From positions 62,001-126,000 of the forward strand of contig JABSTR010000961.1 of the NCBI GenBank assembly GCA_013339765.2: 64,000 bases of DNA, read 5' to 3'. Source of the stretch: Haemaphysalis longicornis (taxonomy: Eukaryota; Arthropoda; Arachnida; Ixodida; Ixodidae). The first letter of the stretch is position 1. The number at the start of each line of letters is the position of its first letter. The position numbers and the translations under genes were made by a program. Below, one piece after another: positions 11,919 to 23,900 of the stretch. The notes beneath the pieces were generated by a model. It worked only from the letters and a program-made list of their open reading frames with translations. It was not told the DNA's origin and made no database searches.

Positions 11919-14900
11919 CTGCAGCAGAGACAAGGCCCAACGTCGCAGCACCCCGAGGTGGACACACCCCCCCCGCTGGCCGGTGGCCAATGCACGGGAA
12001 GTGGGGACACGTGGGGCACAATCTCAGTGCCGGAACAGAGCGTTTCAGGAGGTCTGCACCTCTGCTAGCACACCCATCAGGGAACAACACATCCCCATTA
12101 CGTTGCCGCAATAACTGCGTGTCCAAACAACCGTGCACATCTCTTTCCATCGCTGTTGCCACCAACATTCTACTGCTCTCCCCTCTAGCCACCCCACACC
12201 CTTTGCGGTCCACTGCAGTCCGCTGTCGGACCACGCCTGACTTGGGGGTTCAAGGTTAAAAGGACAGACAACCAACTTTTGTGGAGCGCATGTCCTCCAG
12301 CTCATATGAAAACCAGCGTTTTTTATACTAGGGTAACCACATGTAATTTCTAAATAAGCAGGTGGAAATAATTTAAATTTTGCACTTCCAAGAGTGAAAG
12401 GTGGTGACATGTAGTTTTCTAAACGTGTCCTAACATTTCTGCACATTTCCACGCGTGGTTCAGAAACCACATGGCGGAATAGAAAAGACTGCACATTATT
12501 GTTGCTTTAGCCGGGTACAAGCTTTTAATCTCGCGTGCAGTTAAAAGTATGCTGCAGCCCGTCATGGTTGTGAGCATTTCTTTTGGCGGGACAAGTGTGG
12601 CTGGTAGATCTAAAAAATTGAACTTTCAAAAGTTCTAGGACGCACTCGGCAAAATTGTTTCATGCTGAGGTGTTTCAAGTGATGCCCTAACCATTTAGAA
12701 TAAAGAAAATATACTCGACAAAAATCGGTTGTCTGTCCCTTTAAATTTCACGGTCTCACTGCAATGCACCCGCATTCTTTGCATACATGATGCACCATCT
12801 CTTGAGGTCAAAGTTTTCTTCTTTTGCTCTAGGGTGCAGCACAATGTTGAGCATGTGCCTTCTGGACTCCAGAGCGTTTTCACTTGCACACTGTTCCCTG
12901 AGAAGTACGGTGGTGCACTTAGCGAGAAAGCGATGATGACCTGCCTCCATCAGTCAGTGATGACCGTGATTCGACAGAAGCGAGCGACAGAGACCACAAT
13001 GGCTGTACAGACAGCCCCGGGCAGATCATTGCCCTGTGAGCTGAGCATTTTGCCGAAAGACTTTCCTGGCATTTTCCATTGCAGAATGGTGGGGAGAAAG
13101 AGCAGCGACACCTGCAGTACCGCCACAACCTCATCCCACAGCTGCTGGTGGGTGATCCGAGGGCTCGAGCCAAAAAGCGGGGCCGTATGGATTGCGAGGA
13201 AAGGCCATAATGGGACGAGCCATTGCACCTACAACCTCCCAGGCCGAAGCAGCCATAGAAAAACAAAAGGAGGCAGGAGGGAAGCTAATTTTCCACAAGA
13301 CTAGCAGAATGCCTCTAGCGGTTTCACATGCTGCCCAAATATCAGTGAAGGAGTTGAGAGCATAACGCAAGAGAAATGCATAATGCATGACTGTTTTCTC
13401 GTATGCAGCTTATGCTCTGTGGCGGCATTGAGTCAAATCCTGGACCTGATGTAGAAAAACTGCTGAGTAGTCTTTTGGGAGGGCAGAATGAAATCCTGCA
13501 GAGTATTTCCGATATAAAAACCACATTATAGGCCCATATCACTAATATCCTCGTGTTCTAAACTCATGGAACACGCATCTAACTACATGATAAACTTCTT
13601 AGAAGCGGGTAACATCTCGTCGCCATTCCAACACGAATTCCGTAAGGATTTTCTATCACTACCCAGCTAATTGCTTCCGTCCATTCATTATCAGCTGTTC
13701 TTGAAAAATCAGGCCAAACAGACATAGCCTTTATAGATTTCAGTAAAGCTTTCAATAGAATTTCTCACTCAAAGTTAATATTTAAGCTTAATTTACTTGG
13801 TTTCCGTCCACCATTGTCAACTGGTTAAAATGTTATTTATACTCTCGCATGCAATTTGTCGATATCAATGGTTCGCATTCACAATGTCTTCCTGTAATCT
13901 CCGGAGTAACGCAAGGCAGTGTCCTCGGACCGCTACTTTTCTTGATTTATATTAATGATTTAACAAACAGTGTTACAGAAACTGCTACAATCAGATTATT
14001 CACGACAATTGCTTGTTGTCCGGCACTATTAATTCCCTCAATGATCAGCAAGTTCTAAATGACAGCCTCGAAGCAATAAATAAAAAGCAATAAAAAAGCA
14101 ATAAATAAATGAAACTAAACGCTGACAAAACCATATTTATGCGTATTACGGTATGTACTAACAAAAAGCAGCCATATGAATATCAGTACACAATTAATGG
14201 AGTTCCTATCTCTCAAACCTACAGTTTCAAATACCTTGGGGTTACAATTGATAGCAATTAAACTTGGTCTACACACATCCTTAAAGTATGCGTGTCAGCT
14301 AGGAGAAAACTGGGTTTGCTGAGACAAACTGAAACACTCACCTTCCAACATAAAGCTTCTTGCCTATAACATAATAATAAGACCACGTTTAGAATACGCA
14401 TGCGTAGTTTGGGACCCACATACTAAAAAAGGCATTAATAATATTAAAAAAAGTTCAAAAATTAGCTGTCCGCTTTATATACAATCGATATTGCCGTCTT
14501 GGCTCCTCAAGCAATCCAATGAAAATTAACAAAATCCCAACCCTGGAATCTAAAGAAAAACAGCCAGGCTAAAATTTCTTTTTCATTTAGCACAAGAAAG
14601 TTTACGACTTGCTGCATTGACCTTACTCTCTCTGTTATCATCGCGTCCCACGAGGCACTATCATTCCGCTAACTTCACGCCTATCTCAATGCGCACTACA
14701 GTAAAACCTCGTTACAGGAGACACTTGGTTATAAGAGACATTTGAATGAAGACTGTTTGGTTAGATTTCCTATGTTTGCCATATTGGCAACATCACATAC
14801 AAGAGAGCTTGGTTACTGGAGATAGTTCCCGAGTCCCTTGGGTGCCTCTTGCAACCAGGTTGTACTGTAAAACATTTAAGTGCTACTCGTTTTTTCCCAA

Positions 14901-17900
14901 GGACTATAGCCGACTGGAATAATCTCCCCACTTTCTTCCAGCACTATATTGAAATGTGCTAGTTTGATTTCTAAAAAAAAAGAAATTTCTCACATATGTT
15001 CTGAATAAGTTTGCACTGCCTTGTTCACGTTTTTTTTTACCTGCTAGAAATTATGTAACTGGTCTCAACACAATGCAACACCACCACTCCTGCTTAGGCC
15101 CATTCGTGGCCCGCAGTATTGCTTAAATAAATAAGTAAATAAAATAAAAAATACACATCCTGCAGTCCTTTTCTCTTCACGACCGAAATGGTTGCAGACC
15201 AAAACGGCCAGAGAGGGGCAGAAGACTGCACATGAGCCATGCCATCAGCTAGCTTTTCCGCAACCTTCGTGCCGCCCAAAACTCAACTACTAGGTATATT
15301 TGCAAGTACGCCACCAGATGTATTCTTCCCGACTACAGTGCGATTGGGGATACTGTTCCTAAGAAAGTTCTGCATGCACTTCATGGTGAAATAAGCCACT
15401 CATCACAATGGTCCGGTTACAGCGTGCACCCAAAATGCGCCTCGCCTCCCTCTCACCCCTCAGCTTACGACCTCCGCTTTGGCATCACCCGCTCGCGTGT
15501 TCGCTTGTTGTGTCCTGTAATGGGTGCCTGCGCAGATGTGACGCCAGGGCCTCGCTGAAGAGGCATGCTGCGGACAGCAGTGACAATGACAACTCTGGTG
15601 TCTTCGCAGGAGGCCCAACGACACAGTCCCCCGGAGACCTCGTTTCTGCCCATTGCTACTTGTCAGCCAGGTGAAGCACTTGGAAGCAAACCATGCTGCC
15701 CAATTGCGGCACCTTTTCTGCAAATAAGTAGTACTTAGACCTTGCTGGCACGCGCATAAAATGTTATGGTCTCTGTTTCGTCTTTTTTTTCCCGCAGTTA
15801 TCGGCTAGAAGGATGGAATTTTCTCGGCACGTGAATATTGCTTTAAGTAGACTAGACTGTACTGCGCATACCATTCCAGAAAATTGACATTAAAACCAAA
15901 ACCTAGCCCTTCCACCAATGAATGACCTCAACGCACCTGCCAAGACGGGAAGGGCAGTGGAAGGACCAATACTGGGGTGGCAGTGCTTCAGTGGTTGAAG
16001 CAGTTCAGTGACACCACTTCCAAGCACCAGCCTCCACGCAATGCCTCGATCGGACCCCAGCGACCACACCAAAGAGCGAGGCATTTTTTTGTTTTTTTTC
16101 ACACACATTGTGCCACCAATTGACACAAGTGACGATGTCATACGTGACTATTTGTCGAGCGAGCACCATGTTTCACGAAACGATTGTCTCCAAGAACAAA
16201 ACAAGCCAGGTACAAATACGTTCACAAACAAACCAAAGGAAAAAACGGCTTGCCGCAGTGTGGTGGCGTCATCTAGGGTTACTAACGGTAAACAAGGCCC
16301 TGTGACGTCACTGCAGACCATGAAAACGCACGATTTAGCAGGAAAACCACAATTTTAACATAAATTAATTAATTTCTCAGTGAATAAAGCATCGTTTGCA
16401 TTCGTACAAGCGCTGGGGGCACTATAAAACACGAAATCTTTCGAATAACACAAACTTTTGTTTTGTCTTAACACAAAGTTGGGGGTACCTTCCAAGATTT
16501 AGCCCAGAACAAAAACGCTTAGGGACAATGGTACGTAGCTTCATTACGTGTGCTACAAATGCAGTTAATTCCGCAGAAACAGCCACCGGGAATCACTTGC
16601 AGAATAAATACCGCACGTACTGCTTGATGTGGTCCTGCACTGCACTGCAGGTATTGCGTTGCTTTACGCCTGTAATAAGGTTGCTCAAAAAACAATTACA
16701 GGAGGGAAGCCTGACCTCCATTTCACAGCCGAGTGCTGCTGCCACCTACCGGGTGCGCGAGGTATTTGAGAACGCTTTTACTTATCGCCATACACACCAG
16801 CAGCCTCATCATATAGATCTAGGAGTACGGCTTCTGGTTCTTCTACCCCTTATCCTTCATACTGCGTAGTTTGTTCAAAGATGGAAGTGTACAAGTTGAA
16901 GCAGGAAATAAAACGCCTCGTCACCCTGGCCGCGCACCCCAGCAACGTGGGAATTTCCACCTTCCTGAACGTAGCGAAGTCTGTCGTTTACAAGGTGTGG
17001 ACAGAACTGATGTGTTGTGGGGGTCACGTGGCATCTGTGGCGAAAAAGAAAAAAGATCGGTCAGACATTGCCATAACCCCTTAATTTCCCCAGCGATGGT
17101 GTTATCCGTTGTCCACAATGGGGGTGGTGTGTCATGCTGCCACACTTTTTTTGCAGGACTCCGCGTTAATGCTGCCGGTTGTGCTGTGGACGTGCCTGCC
17201 CCCGTCATAAACACATGAATAGGAAGTGCTTCTGAAGGGACACCAATGGCCTTTCAGCAAGATTCGGCTTCTGTCCACACCGCCTGCGTCCCCCAATAGT
17301 GGTATGGCTGAAACTTCTGCGACCCCGTCACTTGTGGCCTCCTAGTTCTCCAGGTTTTATTTCGCCCGACTACTATGTCTCGGCCGTCAATGAGGGAGAG
17401 GCCAACAAAGGCCCACATAATACAAAATACCCGTTGAAGGCCGCCATTTCTCACTCAATGGCCGACATCTCCAAGTAGCACCTGATCCGTGCATGCAGCC
17501 GTTTGCGAAACCAAATCGAATCGCTTATTGCGACCAATGGCGGATTAATTAAGTAGTTATGGAAATAAACCATGGGAGGAGAACTTCACAAAGTTTGGGG
17601 AAAATATGCCCGATTTTTCTGGAGATATTCTGTTGTGCCTGACGGAAGCGTCGCGTTCTCAAATACCTCGCGCACCTGTTATTTGGGAATTAACAGAAAC
17701 CTGCACTGCACTGAAACTGCTGTCACAAGTTGTAGGACCAAACAAAGCCCACAGCATACAATAAATTGCAGAAATTTTGATAAGAATCGTCTATTAATGC
17801 GTAAAAACTACTATGCGGTTTTTCCACTTCATCAACCTGGCGTTTTTTCGGGGGCATTAGATGCCTCAATCCAGACAGCTAATCAAGTGAGAGCGTGGGA

Positions 17901-20900
17901 TCGGAACAGCGTGGGATCAGAACACGCCCAGCATCCCACAGAGTTCGCCCGACCATCTCTGATTACACTATAAAAATTCAGGGTTGATCACTTCCTCACA
18001 CAATTAGTTCTCCTAGCCGATTTTTGGCAGGAAAAATTTCTTCTGTCTTTTACAGCTATCTGAAAACCACGGTGGGAATGAAAACCTACATTGCGAAAAA
18101 AATTTGCAAAATACAGTTGTTAGTGTGTTTCAAAATAGGCTTTGCGAGCAAAGTAGCATTCCTGAGCAATTTTTACACATCTTTCACAGCTATAGAAACT
18201 TTTGTAGAGACAACCTTGTTTATATTTTTGACGGTAAGTGTGGAAAAACAGTAGGGGAGCCAAGAAGTGGGTAGTTCCAGCGCGATAGACATGAACTTTG
18301 AAATATTTGCTAAATTGTCCATGTTTAGATGGTCACTGCGCAATGTGGCGGTCCATGTAAAAATACAGGCTTAGGCTCATTTGAAAGGGTGTACAAAGGG
18401 GGTTTATTTTGGGAAGTTTAATCGCAGTACTCTTTGTTTTGAGCGAGAAAATAATTTTTATATTGAGCACCCACCACGGCTCCAGACGGCGGGCCGCAAG
18501 TGCGCTTCACTGCAGCGCGGGGGCGTTGGCGCAGGTTGACCTACCGCACGTTTCTTTTTGGTTCCTTGCAATGCTACCGGTTGGTAAGTGCGACTCCACG
18601 CGCATTCGCAGGCCTTCCGCGGTGACGGAAACGTTGTTAATCTTTTGTAGTTCTTTCCATTACAAACACACAGCGCGCTCGACATGCTTGGAGTGTGCCG
18701 AACCGAGACGTGCAATCTGATGTTCAGAGCGGGGATGACGAGGCCAGCACGTGTGCTCACCACTGACCCGCACCTGCGCTCGAGCGGTGAGCGCCTTGCA
18801 GTGCGGACCAGCAGCGCAAGGGCCCCTGCAATGCCTGTCCACGCCGGACAGTTGTCTCTGCTCCGCCATCATGCGAGGAGCCCGATTGTGGCCACGGAAA
18901 GCTGCTTTCTTCCCCTCCGAGGCACTTGGTTTTCTGGAACGCCACCAGGGGCTTCCACGACACAAGCGGGTCAGTACAAGGCTCCCTTGAAAAAGCGTCT
19001 GTTCGCATTCTGCGGCTACACCAGAGAACCTGCCATGTCCTTTTGAACGGCCTTCTTAGTTCCTCACTTGCCATGTTTCACTGAACATGCACCACAGCAG
19101 CTACACCTGTGGCGACGACCCTGCAAGTGGAGCACTTCTGTGGGCATGACCTTTGTTTCAGAAAAAAGAAAGCAAGGACTTTTCTTGGAGTGCAGACTGC
19201 AGTAACTGGGCGGGTCCAACATTGACCTCCTCGTGGTGATGCGTTGAAAGCCCCCGGCCTTTTCTGCCCGGCTGTCTTCCACACAGCCAGCCGTCCCCAG
19301 AGCAGCCCGGGGGGAAACTGCCCACGGGGAATCAACTGAGCACCCACCCGGCCATGCCACCAGGATGTGCCTACTGGCACTCGCTTGCTGATGAATCTTT
19401 TTTTTTTGCAGCTAAATGATATCTGGCACACATTACCTATCACGTACAAACAAGTTGGTCATTATTGCGGAACGGAGATAGGGGGCGTAAAAGTGAGCGA
19501 CAACATCGCATCTGGTCACGTTTCTGAATTCTCTTTCTTCACTGCAGAATGCAGTTTGCTTTGAACGGCCTGTCATTTTTCTGGTTTCAAACAAATGCAG
19601 GGCCCCCCTGCCATGCGCAAAGCCCCAAATCTGGGAAAGAAAAACTGCAGCCACCTTGCCCCAGCTCCCTTCCCAATGTTTGTTCTTGCAAAGTACACAC
19701 GTTACGGGAGAACAGGAAGAACACTTTGGGGCCATTCCCTGGCTTTTGCACAGCGCATAAAAATGCGAGAAGGAACACAAAATGCGCATGTACGCACACG
19801 TTGGATCTCGTGTGGAATCCGCCAATTTAGACAGCTGAAGCTCCAGAGCGGGGCTTGAGACAGAGGCCACCAGGTACATGCTTCCCAACAGTACAGTGCA
19901 AGCAGGTGTGATGGGCACCCGCTCTCAGGGGGATGGGCGAGCGCCATTTGCACATCCACTGAAGTGTGAGATTTGTGACATCTTGGACCGCACAGAAGGT
20001 CACAGAACTGGGCAGCAAAAATTTGGCAGAAATAAGCTGCCGAGATGGGGCCGGGAAGAAGCACCCCCGACCCAACAACCAAACCCGTTCTGCTCCCCAG
20101 CCACGAGGTGTGGCTTTCTCGGCAACCTCCAAAGCAACAAACCGCCACCCTGCCAGGTCTCTCGGTTGCTGTGTGCACACGACTCGCCATCTGCTTGGGC
20201 TTCAGCAAAAAGGGGAAATGCACAGCAAGGCAGGCCCCACCTCCCGACTGGCATGACGCCGACGTAACTGAAATCTCTAGGTACTGCTTGGATGCAACCG
20301 CCATTGAACATGCGCTTCACACATGCACATTTTGCGCCTTGCTGTGTGGGCAGTGCACGAGAGCATTTTTAGAGCCGAGAACGCCTTCTGCTCAAGCGCA
20401 AGGCGAAGATGTGCTGCTGAAGACCGCTTCATTGCGTCTTCAACACTTGTGGTACATACAATTTGTGCTCAACTTTGTGTTCCATTTTCTGCCTTCAGTT
20501 AAAGGTCGCACGTGAACTAATCTTAACCCATTCACTTCCAAAGCCAGAGATCTGCCGGCCGCTTCAAGGCCAAACCGCGATAAGCCGGTGCTGGAGTGCT
20601 GGCCTTCGAAAAAGCACTGCTTCTAAAACACCCCGGCAGAAGGCACTGCGCCGGGTTGTTTTGTCCTTTTCACCAAGCTAGCTTGCTAGAAGAAAAAAAC
20701 CCAACATTTGGCGGCTCCAGTTTCCCTCTCGAGTGGGCCGAAGCACGGTGTCCCAGAGTAAAGGAGCCTCACTTGCAGAGAAATCCTCGAGCCAGTGCGC
20801 TAAAGTGGCGACCATCTCGGACCGAGAAAGCAGCAAGCAGCCAAGAGGGTGACGCTGCGAAGGGCCAAGTGGGAGGCAAGAGACGGCTGAGAGTGGACCA

Positions 20901-23900
20901 GTGCTGTGCTGCCCTCGGGGACCACTTGTGGGAGACGACAGACCAGTGCACCGACGAGCCAGGCACCAAGAAGCATTGCTCCGTGACGGGCCGCTCTCCC
21001 AGTGATACGCTGGGCAAGCCACGACCTCCTGTGCTCAAGGACCATGTCCATCAGCAGTGCCTGCCCTCCAGAAGAAGGCCTCGCTGTGGATCGCGTCACG
21101 TGTACGAATGGGCTGTACACGGGAAGAAGTGGCCAAGCTCCCACTACCACTGCAATGTGGCGTGGCGAGGCCGTCGTCATCAACCTAGCCAGCAGTCTCA
21201 AAGAGACACAGCTCAAAGCCGGCTCCTCCCGAGGCCTCGGCACGGCAGGACGAGAAGCCTGTCAGCAGCTCTCTCCGTGCCGCAACTCAGCCGATGTGAC
21301 TGGCCTGCTTTGAAGAGCCCGGCTGCGCTGAAGACCAACAGCTCAAATGCAAAGGGGCACGGAGAACATTCTTCTACCCAGCCAAGAGGCCGTGCTGCCG
21401 TGGGTGGGCTCACTTTCCTCGCCTCGTCCCACCAAATGCCATCCAGCAAAGCCCAAGAAGAAAGAGAAACGGCGAGTGCCATTTCACATGCTTCCACACT
21501 CGCAAGGATTGCGCTGCTTTCGGAACTCATTCCCGAACAAAATAAAGCAAGTCTTCACGACGCTGTAGCCGGCGGCAGTGCGCAGTGGTGAAGGTGGGCG
21601 TACAGCTAGCAGGAAGGCTAGTCTGAAAAGAGGCCAGCAAGTTCCAACACTGAAATGCTCCCCCCATTAAGATAAACAGCCCCTGGTTCACTGTGCTAGC
21701 AGGATTGTGACCTGCAGTACATTATAGCGAGAGCAAGTCACAATGCACCCCAGCAATTGATTTGCATGTACAGCCTGTCCACTTGGTGTGGGCTCTATGG
21801 AGCACGTCCTGTACAAGACCCAGCGCAGGGTTCCCTCCCGTGCACTGGCATCTCTGGCCGAAAAAGACCCCCTCTTCAGCTTCACAAACTGGCATGCGGT
21901 CCAAAAGAAATCCCCCCGCACGCACCAACAGAGGCCTTGCTACAGCGAGCTAGAATAATCCACACGTCTGACCGCCCTCTTGGAGGCACGACGGAAGCGA
22001 CGACAGAAAACTCGCAGCCCTCAGAACAGCCCATCTACATGTGCAGGCACCTCCGCGGCAAAACTGGCTCCACACGTGTGGCAGACTAGGTGGAAGGCTG
22101 GCCACCTTCCAGCGGACTACGGTACAGTGTTGCCAGGCGGCAAAACTTGGGGGCTCCACCACACAATGTCTGGCAAAAGTGGTGAAGAAAGTATGCCACT
22201 GCTCCTTTTCTTTTCTGGAATGCAACCTTTTCCAGCTCAAACACCAGGATTACTGGACTGCATGTGTGTTCTAGTGAGCTCGACAGGTATGCTTGGTTTT
22301 GTCAAGAAATTGTTTTTGTTTTGGTTTTGTCAAGTTTTTGTCAATTGGTTTTGTCAAGAACGTGTCAAGAAATTCATTAAGTGTGAATACACAATCATTT
22401 ATAAAATTCCGTTGAGGAGCGGGAAGGCTTGCATCGGCCAAACGGGCCGATGCATCAATGAGCAGCTGATTTGGGTTGGATTGGAAAAACTTTTACGAGT
22501 CGCCCCCACCGCCAGGCCCGAGTGTTTTGCCGGTCCTGGTCTTGGGACCGCTTCGCCTCCTCCTGCCGGGGATGCTTCGGGGAAGTTGGGTGGCCTTACG
22601 ACAGCCCGCAGTGGCCTTACGACAGCCCGCAGCTGTCTCCGGGTAAATTAGGGACGGGCTCATGGCCGTTCTCACCTGGAGCTGCCCGACACGACTGCCT
22701 GCTCTGCGCCACGGGCCTTCCTTGCTTGGCCTTGCACGTCCCTTCTCGAGGAGTTGCTCGCTTTGGCCATCATTGTCGACAACGGAGAACCAGTATTCCC
22801 TCTTGGGAAAGGCAGGACCAAAAATGAGAGGCAAATACTTGAAGCGCTCTTCATCAGCCAACAGCAGGAAGGCACCGTCCATTTCCCTCAGCGATAAAGA
22901 AATCGGTTGCCTACAATACCGAGGGGTTCTTGTACAAAAGCAGAGAAGGCTACGTGGACAATGGCATTTTTAATCGAATCCTGCGTACGTGTTGCCACAT
23001 GGGCTGGCTTGGATGTTCACAGCGTGTATCGATTCCTTCCCTTAAATGTCAGTTGTCTCGTCTTTTTCCGCTGGTTTTCCCATCCCTCCATAGGAAACCT
23101 CGACACCACGAAGGGAGAAGACAAGCCAGAGCCCCTGAAAAACCACAACGGACTCCAACCCCCCCCCCCCTCCAAGCGCATTAGCCAGTGCCATCATTGC
23201 CGACTCTCAAGCGACATGTCATGCGCTTGTGGCAGAAAGGACATCCAAAAAGCAGTGCCGGTTTTAGCCGAGTCCCCTCGCAAGAAATAGTGCCCCCCCG
23301 TCAATCGGCGGCAATCAGGCAGCCCATGCGTACACCCTGCACAGCAGGCGCCGTTGGCCCTCCGTCAGCTCCAAACAAACATGTCCCCACACATGCAGGC
23401 ACCCAGACCCCACACATGGTCTGGGAGTGCCAGAATAACCCAGACTTGAATCCTTCCTTCCCAGGCCCCCCTATGAGCAGAGGAAGGAAACCAGTCCAAT
23501 AGAGCAGCATTCACTGCCTTGTAAGCTTTCCGAAAGAGTCTGGTAGAGTAGTGAAGTTTAGGCACCGAAATAGCCTGTCAATATGATTAGGCTGCCAATG
23601 ACTCCGCAGTATTCGGTTTGGGGCAAGCGGGCCCCGCCCCCCTTCTCCGTTGCGCAATGATGGACATTCCGGCAAAGCAAAAATGCTTTCCACCACCGAG
23701 AGGGCGATGACCACACGGTGGTTGGAAGCCACACAGTGTGCGTGGTGCCAGCCTCCTCCAAGGCTGGCCACGCAGCAGCTCTGAATGGTGCTTGTCTGCT
23801 GGCACGAGTGAAACTTAGCAATGCGCAATGGGCTCCACCGTGCACTGGTGTCCGAACGCAAAACAAAACACGCAAGAGGAACGAGACAATCAGAAAAGCT

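Noticed and set aside
22493..22882. 129-codon minus-strand frame starting [19 protein letters not shown]
   Set aside because: It looked protein-like, but it is antisense to the C-terminal GIY-YIG block of a Penelope relic on the plus strand, which explains the composition.
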